This document shows, piece by piece, positions 32,426 through 43,204 of a DNA stretch of 64,000 bases. The position numbers and the translations under genes are program-made. The stretch comes from Mesostigma viride (lineage: Eukaryota; Streptophyta; Mesostigmatophyceae; Mesostigmatales; Mesostigmataceae), in contig RPFO01000028.1 of NCBI GenBank assembly GCA_009746045.1, forward strand, positions 7,501 through 71,500. Reading direction: 5' to 3'. The notes under the pieces were generated by a model. The model was not told the DNA's origin, did no database searches, and saw only the letters and a program-made list of their open reading frames with translations. Within the stretch, counting starts at the first letter, position 1. Every line of letters begins with the position of its first letter.

Positions 32426-33355
32426 ATGTGTAGAGCCGACAAACCAGGAGGGTCTTCACGCCCCTCGGAACCGCGCTTTCGGCTCAAATCTTTCCAGGTC
32501 GATGATCACGACTGGACCAACATGTCTCCGTTCGAGGCTCTGGACTGCCTCTTCTACGGGGACTACGCCGCGCTTTACGACCTGTGCATCCATCTCCACG
32601 CCACCGGACGCCTCCTCGTCACCGACGGCCGTCGCTGGCACAACGTCAGCATGGTTTTCGGCTCCCCCCGCCCCGTTCTCCAGCACGCCATCCTCAACTC
32701 CCTTCTCCAGCGCTCTGACGGCGAGATCTGGGCTCCATCCATCTCCGCCCCCACCCTCCGTTCCATCCTCATGGAAGCCTTTCAGCAGCACGTGACCCCC
32801 CTTGCTGCCGACGTCGCAGCAATGGGTGGCACGCTGACTGCTGAACTTCCTCACATTTCCACCGCCGCCGCATCCACCTCCACTGCCATTTCCGCCTCCA
32901 CTGCCGACATCAAAGCCCAGCTCCTCGACATCGACCAACGCCTTCAAGCCACCGCCAACGCCCTTGAGAGCTTGCATGACACCGCCGGCCTCACCGCCCA
33001 GGCGGTGAAGGACATCGCCGCCCAGCCGGCGCCTGCTGGCCCGGCCGGCGATGCTCCCCCCACCCGGGCGGACTTGCTTAAGCAGCACACCACCTCCACC
33101 ACCTCCACCATCTCGGCACAACTCAAGCAACAAGCCCTCGACCTTCGCGAGGAAGCCGACATCGCCCGGCGCAGCCACAATGTCATCGTCAAGCACTTCG
33201 ACCAGCAGGCAGGTGAGACCTCCACGAGCCTTCTTGAGGCATTTAAGCGCGCCATTCTTGCCCCCTCTACGTCGGCCACAAGCCCTGGCAGGCGACCCCC
33301 CCCCCCGCGGCCCCAGCGACTCCAGACGCCCCAGCTTAGGGGAATACAGCAGTAG
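32426..33355 (+). pseudogene. LINE ORF1 relic, coiled-coil half, internally deleted
   Basis: A 309-codon open frame resembling the N-terminal and coiled-coil part of L1-like ORF1 proteins. It shares blocks with the copies at 38-41 kb and 62-63 kb: PFEALDCLFYGDYAALYDLC, the QQHVTPLAADVAAMGGTL heptad-like segment, TAQAVKDIAAQPAPAGPAG and LDLREEADIARRSHNVIVKH. After AILAP the frame jumps directly to the extreme C-terminal sequence (SATSPGRRPPPP), so the RRM-like domain is missing; an internal deletion of roughly 270 bases explains this. Such proteins bind the element's RNA. I regard this as a dead copy. Confidence 0.7.
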
Positions 33356-33587
33356 TAGTGCAGAATAGATAGACCGTGGCCATGTACATGTACGCCTCCT
33401 AGAGGCACTATCCCAGCTAAGCCCCGCGCTTTATTTAATCATGTACATGTGTGCCTATGATGTGCCACACTCCAGACGATGCCTAGCCTTATTTAGTAAT
33501 GTTGTGCCCATGCAGGGAGTCACTCTCTGCTGAGAAGCCATGCCATAGCTCTTGTATAGCCATGATGATCTTCCCCCTCACAGGCAT

Positions 33588-33965
33588 TAATTAATTAATT
33601 AATTAGGAACATAACTCCGTTGGGAGTATATGTAGCACATAGCCCTGAGAAGGGGCATATGAGCCTATAATACATTCTAAGCTACTTCCTGCAAGGGTGG
33701 GAATGTAAACAACACTTGCTCTAGGGGCACCAGGGCACCCGCACCCTCATGGTTCTCACAGGCATGCTCCCCCCTTACCCGGGCATAGCGTGATAGACCA
33801 TGAGGGTGCGGGTGCCCTGGTGCCCCTAGAGCAAGTGTTGTTTACATTCCCACCCTTGCAGGAAGTAGCTTAGAATGTATTATAGGCTCATATGCCCCTT
33901 CTCAGGGCTATGTGCTACATATACTCCCAACGGAGTGATGTTGATAATTAATTAATTAATTAATT
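33588..33965. repeat. 138-bp inverted repeat of LINE 3' UTR flanked by TTAA runs
   Basis: The arm at 33615-33752 is the reverse complement of 33798-33935, with a 45-base spacer. Both arms are the LINE 3' UTR (…GGCATATGAGCCTATAATAC…) ending in the hairpin ACTCC-CAAC-GGAGT. Each outer edge carries a (TTAA)n run, at 33588-33604 and 33946-33965. I saw no mismatch by eye, so the inversion is young. Confidence 0.9.
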
Positions 33966-34282
33966 CTTGCCCCCATGTTACTCACTGGTGAGCTGGACAT
34001 GTCGGCTGTCCGCCTCCCCCGCGCGCGGGGGAAGGCTGGCCCGGCACCCGTGCTCCTCACCTTTAAGTACATGGCGGACAAGCATGCCGCAAGAAGCTCT
34101 CGGAGACTCGCTTCACGCTGGACGACGACTTGACCCTGGCCCAGCAACAGCGGCGACGCGAGCTATGGCCGACCTACCTTCAGCTCCGGCAGAGCGCAAG
34201 GGGGAAGCCGGTATACTGGAGGGGGGCGGTCATCCACGTTGACCACAAGCCCTGGCAGCCCCCTCCTGCCACCTCAGACTAG
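33966..34282 (+). pseudogene. LINE ORF1 fragment, RRM-like C-terminal part
   Basis: Starts exactly where the preceding ORF1 copy was deleted (TTCTTGCCCCCATG). It encodes, across frameshifts, RLPRARGKAGPAPVLLTF, then RFTLDDDLTLAQQQRRRELW and KPVYWRGAVIHVDHKPWQ. This matches the C-terminal domain of the copy at 40.6-41.0 kb. It is frameshifted near 34087. Confidence 0.65.
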
Positions 34283-34424
34283 GAATATATATACCAGTAG
34301 TGTAGATTAGTAAGGCTTAGCCTAGCATGTGGCCCACGCGCATGTGCGCCCATAATGGCCCCCATGGATGATGCCTTCAACATTTAGCCATGCTTTGTCT
34401 ATAATGGGACCCCCATGGATTAAA

Positions 34425-36074
34425 AATTAAATTAAATTAAATTATAACATGCCTCCGTGGGGAGGTCATGTAGCACATATTTCATGATGGATGGGGTGGA
34501 GGAAGCCGCGTGATCGAACTATCCTAACTCTATCTAGAAAATCCTAACTGCACTACTCATCAAAACGCCTCCTCCGCTTGGGGGGAGGTGGCTTGCCCAC
34601 AGGGTCGGGCGTGTGCGCCTTGACAATCTTCTTCCACCGCGTCTTGTCCTGCATGGCAGTCCAAAGACGGGAGAGAGAGTGGATGCGGTGCTCAAACTGG
34701 GCTGGGACCACGAGGTCGTCCAGCAGCATCTGAACGTAGTTGGTGACAGGTTTCCCGACCCTTTTGGGAATGTCCTTGGGGCCAGGCCAGGTCAGAATGT
34801 GCCGCCCTGGCTGTCCAAGCCGCTGGGGGCCGGCCAGACCAAGGGTGGTGTCGACCTGGCTGGTGCGGGCAAGGTGTCCTACAAATGCTATCCTACGCTG
34901 TCTAATCTCGTCCGAAACACGAGGCATGCCATGATACAGAGACTCTGATGACGGGCGCTCGGAAAAACCTACATTAAGGACCTGCCGGAGCATCCGGTAA
35001 ACTGTGCCGTCGAGCCGAGCTGCCAGTTTGGGTGTGATTGTCCACGCCTCGGCGCCATACGTGAGCACCGTGAGGACGAGGACCTTGAAGAGCATGCGCT
35101 TGCGGTGCCCGTTCAGGCCCTTCGAGCGCCAGTAGGGTGTGAGCGAACGGAGCTTGGCCCAGGCAAGGCCGATGCGGGTGTCCACATCGTCGGCGGTGTC
35201 AGGAAGCCAGCTCCCCAGCAGCTTGAAGCGGTCGCGGAACGGGACCTCCGTCCCGTCGAGCAGGCGCGGCAGCGGTGGTTTACTGGATGCTCCTATCACC
35301 ATCGCCTCAGTTTTGACACTGATCTCCAGCCCCACCGCCCGCGCCTCCAGGCCCAGGCAGTCCAGCCAGGTCTGAATGTGCTCGGGGCTCTCGATGAGGG
35401 TGGTATCATCCGCATAAATCAGGTCGGCAAGGCGGTAACCCGGTCTAACCCCGCCGTGCTCTTTCACGTTAAGGATGTCCAAGCCTGGCTCGAACCCCTT
35501 AAGAGCAGTAAAGCGCGCACGTGCCCGGCGCATGACGTGATCCACGACAATAATGAACAGGTATGGGGACAGGACACAACCTTGCCACACCCCATGGTGA
35601 AGGGGGAATGGTGGAGTGGTGCCCTCCGCAGTCCGCACTACTGCCTGTGAACCCTCATACAGACGGCGAATGGCAGCAATAAACGCAGGTGGTACCCGAT
35701 CCAGAGCTAGGATGGCCCAAAGAGCCTCCCAGAGAACCGTGTCAAAGGCTTTGATATAGTCAACAAAAATGAAGACCAGCGGCAAACTGTCAGGGGGAAG
35801 TCGACGCACCTCCTCCATCAACCGGCGCGCGACAAACACAGCCATGACAGTGTTACGACCACTACGGAAACCCATCTGAGACTCACCCAGGTGTGGGTCC
35901 AGCGCGGCGCGGAGCCTGTGCAGCATCATGCGCATGAAGACCTTCAGCGCGGCGCTCTGGAGGCAGACACCCCGGTAGTTACCGGGGTCAGCAGCAGAGC
36001 CCTTCTTGTACAGCATGACGCGGATGGCCGTCTGCCACTCAGCAGGCGGAGGCTCGTCCCCCTGGATGTTGCAT
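34425..36074 (-). mobile_element. 5'-truncated LINE with reverse transcriptase and 3' tail
   Basis: The element runs on the minus strand from its truncated 5' end near 36074 to an AT-rich (TTTAA)n tail near 34425. Its 3' UTR ends with the hairpin CCTCC (34452-34456), loop GTGG, GGAGG (34461-34465). The 3' UTR matches the tail-to-tail copies at 32 kb and the end of this window at 63.85-64 kb. No endonuclease domain is left. Confidence 0.8.
34553..36065 (-). pseudogene. LINE ORF2 reverse transcriptase, N-terminally truncated
   Basis: Non-LTR retrotransposon polymerase that copies element RNA into a nicked target. The frame is open from about 36065, before the first ATG at 36016, so the present N-terminus is a truncation edge. 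Counting from that Met: NYRGVCLQSAALK, MGFRSGRNTVMAVF, FVDYIKAFDTV (Asp86), GVWQGCVLSPYLF (the usual R of GxRQG is W) and YADD (201-204). The three catalytic aspartates are present. The C-terminal part has thumb and accessory sequence with RRRIAFVGHLAR-like and basic KPPPPKRRRR segments. A degenerate second copy lies at 61.2-61.7 kb. It is L1-like in overall look, but the clade cannot be fixed by eye. Confidence 0.85.
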
Positions 36075-36375
36075 TAAGAATTTAGCCATGCTATGCCATG
36101 CAGAGAGATGCTCTCTGTCGAGAAGCCATGTCCTAGCTCTTGTATAGCCATGATGATCTTCCTCCCTCACAGGCATGCTCCCCCCTTACCCGGGCATAGC
36201 GTGATAGACCATGAGGGTGCAGGTGCCTTGGTGCACCTAGAGCAGGGGTAGCTTACATTCCCACCCTTGCATGAAGTAGCCTAGAATGTATTAAAAGCCA
36301 TATGCCCCTTCTCAGGGCTATGTGCTACATCTACTCCCAACGGAGTGATGTTGATAATTAATTAATTAATTAATT
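36075..36375 (+). mobile_element. LINE 3' UTR fragment with hairpin and TTAA tail
   Basis: Matches the right arm and spacer of the inverted repeat at 33.6-33.9 kb and ends in ACTCC (36333-36337), loop CAAC, GGAGT (36342-36346), then (AATT)n to 36375. It has no coding sequence. Confidence 0.75.
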
Positions 36376-36415
36376 ATGTGTAGAGCGACTAGATGACCTA
36401 GACGGTGGGGCCGGA

Positions 36416-37097
36416 ATTAATTAATTAATTAATTAAACTCGTGCTCCCGTTGGGGAGTCACGGAGCACCGAAGTGCTTTTAATCCATGTGTGTGTGCACA
36501 CTACAGGAGAAAGGGCAGAGACCCCCAGTCTCCTTCATGCCAAAGGCATGCCACAGCTGCAATCGGGCGCGGCTAGCTAAAAGGACAGGCTAACGATCCG
36601 GCAAACTGTGGGTGCAATAAGACCCATGTGAGCATATCATAGCAAGGAGCGTGGGCAGGTAATCTGAACATAGCCAGGGCGTAGCATGGCTGTACTAATT
36701 AATTAATTAATTGAACTCGTGCTCCCGTTGGGGAGTCACGGAGCACCGAAGTGCTTTTAATCCCTGTGTGTGCACTACAGGAGAAAGGGCAGAGACCCCC
36801 AGTCTCCTTCATGCCAAAGGCATGCCACAGCTGCAATCGGGCGCGGCTAGCTAAAGGACAGGCTAACGATCCGGCAAACTGTGGGTGCAATAAGACCCAT
36901 GTGAGCATATCATAGCAAGGAGCGTGGGCAAGTAATCTGAACATGGCTGTACTAGGACTAGGCTGAGGCTATGGCTGGTTGTGTACTGTGCGTTGGCGGC
37001 ACGTGACTAAGTGTATTGGCACAGCTAGGCAACATTCTAGGCATGGCTGCCTTAGCGGCAGTGACGCCAATGGTTACAAGCTAGGGCTATTGCTATT
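36416..37097 (-). mobile_element. Duplicated LINE 3' UTR in minus orientation
   Basis: Two direct copies of about 280 bp, one from 36416 and one from 36697. Each begins with TTAA repeats, then the hairpin CTCCC-GTTG-GGGAG (36444-36457 and 36722-36735) and the same GGAGAAAGGGCAGAGACCCC stretch. The second copy continues into the 3' flank of the ORF1 relic at 37.1-37.9 kb, so it is that element's 3' UTR; the first is an extra tandem copy. Confidence 0.7.
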
Positions 37098-37945
37098 CTA
37101 GCCCGCTGGGGGCGTGCACATCTTGTGGTTGATCATCAGGTCCCCGCCCCTCCAGTACACCTTGGGCTTCTGGGGGTCCTGCTTATGGCGGAGGTATTCC
37201 GGCCACAGGTCGCGTCGCTGCTGTTGCTGAGCGGGGGTGAGGTCGTCATCCAGCGTCCAGGTGAGGTCGTGCAACCGCTTGCGACGAGAGAGGAACCGCT
37301 GCTTATCCTCAGGGGAGGGGAAGGTGAGTAGGACTGGTGGGGGAGCCGCCTTGTCCCGTGAGTGGGGAAGGCGGTGGCACCCACGCAGTTCTACCTCACC
37401 TACCAGGCCCATGAGGCCGTAAGAAGCTGGTTCTTGAGCTCGTCAGCAAGAGAGGTTGACGTCTCACCTGGCTTCTGGGGGAAGCGACGTAGCACCACTC
37501 GGCACTCGCGGCGAGAGCGGTCGGTGACCTCCCGTTGCTGGGCCTGGCGGTGGTCCTCCAGCTCCTGGAGCTTTGTGGCCGGATGGCGTCGGTGGTGGAG
37601 GCAGTCGCTGACCGCAGCAGGTCCGCGTAGGAGAGCGGCGGGAGGTCGCCAGCATCCTGCCAGGGTGGCTGGGATGCAATGGTGGCCGTCTGCTCCGCTA
37701 CTGATCTTGGGGACCTGTGTGGCCAGGGCCTCGGTGTGGGCGGTGATGGCCTCAAGCTTCTTCAGGAGCACGCCACACTTGCCCTCCACCTGGTTAAGGC
37801 GAGAGACAAGTGCCGCATGCGTTTCCGAAGCCTGCGCCGCGGTGTGTAGCGCCGTGAACTGGGGTTGTAGCTTGTGGACGACCTTGGTTTCCACGTTGGA
37901 GACCCGGGCCTCGACCGTGTTGAGCGTGGTGTTTAGCAATGTCAT
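37098..37945 (-). pseudogene. LINE ORF1 relic with coiled coil and RRM-like domain, frameshifted
   Basis: Read on the minus strand, the first frame (from 37945) has a long heptad-type region (NTVEARVSNVETKVVHKLQ, LVSRLNQVEGKCGVLLKKLE) and then LADELKNQLL. A frame change near 37410 continues as MGLVGEVELRGCHRLP, PPPVLLTFPSPEDKQRFLSR, TLDDDLTPAQQQQRRDLW and KPKVYWRGGDL. Coiled coil followed by an RRM-like nucleic-acid-binding domain is the layout of L1-type ORF1 proteins. It is a different subfamily from the plus-strand copies. Confidence 0.7.
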
Positions 37946-37984
37946 CTGGGGCCGGAAACATCATGCTTGATCAGGGCGTGTGTT

Positions 37985-40900
37985 TCGAGCCTAACTGGCC
38001 GGGAGTGTCTAGTGGTGAGCACCATTGCTGCGATCGTTTGCAGCTGGCCTGCTGCAGCTTCGCCCACCGGCCCAGACGGCAACGGTGACACTAGTCGTGC
38101 ACTGGTGCTCGCCCAGCCTCCCGGGCTTGCCTCGCCATCTGCATCGCCTGAACCTAAGCGCAGTCGCTCTGCTGAGCCGCCCTGGGAAGAGATCACCTTT
38201 GACATCAACGCCTCCAGCTACTGGCAACGCCGCCCAGGAGCCTTCATGGACGACGTGTTTTTCGGCACGCACGCCTCGCTTCTAGCCCTGTGCGTGCACC
38301 TCACGTCCCACAACCGCGGCCGCTGGCCTGGTGATGGCCAGCTTGCCGACCCCGCCGAGGCCGGCTCTCACCAACGCTATGCCCTCTGCTCGGACCCTCC
38401 TTGGCCGCTCCGAAACCGCGATCTGGGCTTCCCCACCGCCCCCCCCCACCTTCCCCACCGAAGCCACCCTCCTTAACCCCTAAATGGTCTTGCTGCCGAT
38501 TTTCCGCCAAAAAGTGACTTACAGCCGATTTGTCGGCACCTACTCGGGGGACCAGTTTGCGAGAATACTATTGGGAATTAGGAAACGTTTAGCTGAGAAG
38601 AATGAAAGTTTATAAGTTTCTCCAGAACATGATACTAGGGTTTGCTATATTTTGACCAAGTTTAACAGGTGTTCCAGACCGTCAAAGTACAAGGGGTCAG
38701 GGTACTTTTTCACGTAAAACGTGCATTCCGGAAAACGACGACCTGGCCATGGCGGCTTGCGCCCACGCATGGCATTTACGTTTTCGTTCGAATTTTCTGG
38801 CCAAACTTAGGATATTGATTTTATACGTCCTAAAGATCATACAGGCCAATTTTTGGTTCGCGGGAATGCCATTTGATAGGTGTCGGCAGCGTTCTTGCTG
38901 GAAAAAACTGCGATCAGGCCGGACGATAGAAACGTTGACAGCAATACCTTTCCGGCGTATTTTAAAGGATATATCGGTTTCTTTGTACTTTTTATGATAC
39001 ATATTAGTCGTAAACGTGCAAGGGTGGCCAGAAATCGCCGAATCCAGCGACCATGCTGCACAACTTTGGTGTGCCGAAATGCGCCATTTTGCGGCCACCG
39101 CCTGGGCCAAGGTAACGCCATCCATGCCTGGTAAAGCTTAAGCATCGTTTTCCTATCGATGTTTGACGTTTATATATACGTTCTAGCTTGTGTAGCACAT
39201 TCTTTTTGCATTATTCATGCTCTTTCTTGACCCTGGCCTGGCCCCTTTCTAAAACACCCTTCTTAGATGCTTCCCTCAGTCAGTTGACCTGCCACAGGGT
39301 GATGGTGATAAGTTTTAGAGGCTGTATGGGTTTGAATACCTCCATATATGTTTGTTATACATTTCCCACACACATATTGCATGAGTGTGAGGCAGTTGGC
39401 CGGTCTCTGTGGCATCATCAAGCATGTAACCGGTAAGTAGAAGCTTCCCATTGTCAGCATGTGCCACCAGGTGTGCTGGCCATCACCTGGAAAGCCATAG
39501 CAGCTTAGGCCTAGTTTATCCTTGCTAGGGCAGGCTGAAATAGGCTTAAAATCACTAGTTTGTTGGTGGCTGCCTCCTAGAATGCATGCCTTGCGTAGGG
39601 TATCCGTACCACGTTACCTACGTGCATGGACAAGGTGGCACCTGCACATAGGTGCCATGTAAGGGCAGTGTGATGATGCAGTTATGTTTCCCCATCATTG
39701 TGGAAGGGAAATGTATTGTTTGGCATGGTTGGGGGCCATATTAGTAGGTATTAGTAGGTAGTATGCCCACTCCTACCCCCTTGGTTGCTTTTTACCAACG
39801 GTACCCCTATGGGCTGTACTGGGTGTAACTGCTGGTATACCCACCCAAATGATGACCCCAATGGCTCAAACTGTTCAGCAACTAATTGTTTATCATCCCT
39901 GAAGTGGTAGGTGCCTAGCTCTTACAACATAATTCAAAATGCACATTCTACCAAAAATGAAAACGCTCGTCTTGACCCCCCTGACTTTGACGGCAGTTAT
40001 ACATGGCCTACGATGAATATATGTGAGGTTGTGATATATCATGGCTTAGGGCAACTCATGGACATGCTTGCCCCCCAAGGACAGCCATTGGATATTGCTA
40101 GGTTGTACAGGGGCTGGTTTACAAAATAGGTGAGTTACTGCCGATTTATCGGCAGCATTTCCGCCCATTTAGGGGTTAAGGAAGCAACACGTGACCCCCC
40201 TTGCCACAGATGTGGCGGCAATGGGAGGCACGCTGGCTGCTGAGCTCCCCACCATCCCCACCGCCACCGCCACCCTCCTCGCCTCCCCCCCCCCCCCCCC
40301 CTCCGTCTCCACCGACTCCATCACCGCCCAGCTCCGCGACAATGATCGACCAGCGCCTCAAGGATAATGCAATCGCTATCGAGGTCCTGCAGAACACCGC
40401 CGGCCCCACCGCCCAGGCGGTGAAGGACATTGCCGCCAAGCCAGCCCCTGCTGGCCTGGCCGGCCGGCGATGCTCGATCCTCCCATCACGACCTGGGCGG
40501 ATATTCTTAAGCATCACACCACGTGCCTCCACCACCTCCGCCGTCGCAGCCCAGCTCCAGCGGCAGACGCTTGACCTCCGCGAGGAGGCCGAGCTCGCCA
40601 AGCGCAGCCTTAACGTCATCGTCAAGAACTTCGGCATGGTGGAAGGTGAGAATTCTGAGAAGCTTGCGCGTGCGTTTGAGAGAGAAATCCTTGGTCGCAT
40701 GGGCCTTACTGGTGAGATTGAGCTGGTCGCCCACCGCGCGCGGGGTAAGGCAGGGGCGCCCCCGCTCCTTCTAACCTTTAAGAACCCGGCGGACAAGATT
40801 TCTTTTCTCCGACGCCGCAAGCGGCTCGAGAAGACTCTCTTCACCCTTGACGACGACTTGACCCTGGCGCAGCAACAACGGCGACGGGAGCTATGGCCGA

Positions 40901-41035
40901 CCTACCTCCAGCTTCGGCAGACCAAGGCGCGCGGGGCAGCCGGTGTACTGGAAGGGGGCGGCCATCTACGTCGGCCACAAGCCCTGGCATGCGACCCCCG
41001 CGGCCCCAACGACTCCAGACGCCCCAGCTTAGGGT
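37985..41035 (+). pseudogene. LINE ORF1 copy split by a DNA transposon
   Basis: The N-terminal half at 37985-38472 (ASPSASPEPKRSRS, MDDVFFGTHASLLALCVHL) is continued at 40180-41035 (QHVTPLATDVAAMGGTL across a frame change, TAQAVKDIAAKPAPAG, LDLREEAELAKRSLNVIVKN, ARGKAGAPPLLLTFKNPADK, TLDDDLTLAQQQRRRELWPT). The gap is a TTAA-flanked insertion. The RRM-like C-terminal domain is the best preserved in the window. Frameshifts near the poly-C run at 40290 and the C-terminus make it non-functional. Confidence 0.7.
38477..40175. mobile_element. piggyBac-like DNA transposon, probably non-autonomous
   Basis: The 1,699-bp insertion starts CCCCTAAATGG and ends with its reverse complement CCATTTAGGGG. 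It is flanked on both sides by TTAA (38473-38476 and 40176-40179). TTAA target duplication with C-rich termini is characteristic of piggyBac elements. Subterminal motifs GCTGCCGAT and TTTCCGCC recur near both ends in rearranged order. The interior is AT-richer than the host sequence. I could not recognise a transposase; open frames of 142 and 72 codons are uninformative. Confidence 0.8.
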
Positions 41036-41495
41036 AATACAGCAGCTGTAGTGTAGAATAGATAGACCGTGGCCATGTACATGTAAGCCTCCTACATGCT
41101 CTATACCAGCTGATTCACGAGTATTATTGAGCCATGTACATGTGCGCCTATGATGTGCCACACTCCAGATGATGCCTAGCTTTATTTAGTTATGTTGTGC
41201 CCATGCAGAGAGCTGCTCTCGATCTGCTGAGATGCCACGCTCTAGCTCTTGTATAGCTATGCTGATCTTCCCCCCCCATGACAGGCTCCCCCTTAGCTGG
41301 GCATAGCCTGATAGATCATGGGGATGCAGGTGCCATGGTGCACCTAGAGCAAGTGTCGTTTGGCATTCCCACCCTTGCAGGAAGTAGCTTAGAATGTATG
41401 TTAGGCCATATGCCCCTTCTCGAGGGCTATGCAGTGCTACATATACTCCCAACGGAGTTATGTTCCTAATTAATTAATGTAATTAATTTATTAAT
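41036..41495 (+). mobile_element. 3' UTR and tail of the split LINE copy
   Basis: Follows the ORF1 relic directly. It shares the GCCATGTACATGTA and CTCTTGTATAGC segments with the 33.4-33.6 kb copy and ends with ACTCC (41445-41449), loop CAAC, GGAGT (41454-41458), then a TTAA-rich tail to about 41495. Confidence 0.7.
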
Positions 41496-41496
41496 G

Positions 41497-42250
41497 GGCC
41501 GGCCTGGTAGGTGAGGTAGAGCTGCGCGGGTGTGACCGCCTTCCCGGCACTCACGAGACAAGGCGGTTCCCCCGGCCAGTCCTGCTCGCCTTCCCCTCCC
41601 CGGCCCAAGGACAAGCGCAGCGGTTCCTTTCTCGTCGCAAGCTAGATGTCCATAGAGGTTGCACCACCTCACCTTGACGCTGGACGATGACCTGACCGGC
41701 AGCAGCAGCAGCGACGGGACCTGTGGCCTGAATACCTCCGCCACAAGCAGGACCCCAAGAAGCCCAAGGTGTACTGGAGGGGCGGGGACCTGATGATCAA
41801 CCACACGATGTGGACGCCCCCTGCGGGCTAAAATAGCCCTAGGTAGCTTGTAATAATTGGTAGTACGTCACTGCCGCCATGGCAACCATGCCTAATAATT
41901 AATGTTTGCCTAGCCGCGTGCCAAACCTAGAGTCACGTGCACCGCTAACGCACGGTCCACAACCGGCAGCCTTAGCTTACTGCCCTTGTACCGCCATCCA
42001 TGCTAGCGCTACGTCCTGGCTATGATTAGCTTACTTGCCAACGCTCAGGACTTGTTATGATATGCTCACACGGGTCTTATTGCACGTACCCACAGAATTC
42101 TTGCCGGATCGTCTATCGTGTCCGATTGCTGCTGTGGCATGCCTCTGGCATGAAGGAGAAAGGGGGTCTCTGCCTTTTCTTCCTGTTGTGTTCATACAGG
42201 GATTAAAAGCACTCCGGTGATCCGTGACTCCCCCAAGGGGAGCACGTGCG
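41497..42250 (+). pseudogene. LINE ORF1 RRM fragment plus 3' UTR
   Basis: At 41497-41832 is a decayed copy of the minus-strand ORF1 at 37.1 kb: MGRPGR/GEVELRG, RPVLLAFPSP, TLDDDLT and KPKVYWRGGDLMINHTMW appear across several frames. Then comes its 3' UTR, with a hairpin CTCCCC-CAA-GGGGAG (42228-42242). The tail that follows has expanded into the next microsatellite. Confidence 0.65.
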
Positions 42251-42253
42251 TTT

Positions 42254-42808
42254 AATGAATGAATGAACGAACGAACGAACGAACGAACGAACGAACGATC
42301 GAACGAACGAACGAACGAACGAACGAACGAACGAACGAACGAACGAACGAACGAACGAACGAACGAACGAACGAACGAACGAACGAACGAACGGACGGAC
42401 GGACGGACGGACGGACGGACGGACGGACGGACGGACGGACGGACGGACGGACGGACGGACGGACGACGAACGAACGAACGAACGAACGAACGAACGAACG
42501 AACGAACGAACGAACGAACGAACGAACGAACGAACGAACGAACGAACGAACGAACGAACGAACGAACGAACGAACGAACGAACGAACGAACGAACGAACG
42601 AACGAACGAACGAACGAACGAACGAACGAACGAACGAACGAACGAACGAACGAACGAACGAACGAACGAACGAACGAACGAACGAACGAACGAACGAACG
42701 AACGAACGAACGAACTAACGAACGAACGAACGAACGAACGAACGAACGAACGAACGAACGAACGAACGAACGAACGAACGAACGAACGAACGAACGAACG
42801 AACGAATG
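42254..42808. repeat. (GAAC)n/(GGAC)n microsatellite at a LINE tail
   Basis: About 550 bases of GAAC units with an internal block of GGAC (about 42391-42463). It begins right after the LINE terminal hairpin through GAAT units. The NERT, RTDG and FVRS repeat frames are artefacts. Confidence 0.97.
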
Positions 42809-42810
42809 AA

Positions 42811-43204
42811 TAATATCAGACACACGGGGCATCCCATCATACAACACCGCCATCCCATCATCGCATTACCAAAGAAATAATATGAATTGAGACAGTCATA
42901 CAAGTAATACTAAGTGAGACAACTATGATAGAATGCTGAAAGCGTTGCTATAAGACTTCATTTGCGAACATTCTTATCTATTGCAATGCACAGCCACCCA
43001 AGCCTTACTGCAAGTCCTGCAATAATTCCCCGTCTGCGGCCCTAGGATTGGACACGCTCTTGTTTGTAGTTACAAATCCCACCGGCACCGGCATCTGGAA
43101 GTGTGGGAGTTCCAAGGGAAAAAAAGGCTCCAGTGGAGGGAACGACCTGCCAAATACCGTTTTCCAAAAAGTTACGAGGTTCACCCCGCTTCTGCCACCC
43201 ATCA
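42811..43204. other. Whirly 3' flank
   Basis: No gene is visible. On the minus strand TGTAA lies at 43074-43070, 131 bases past the Whirly stop, and is a good candidate poly(A) signal for that gene. Confidence 0.5.
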
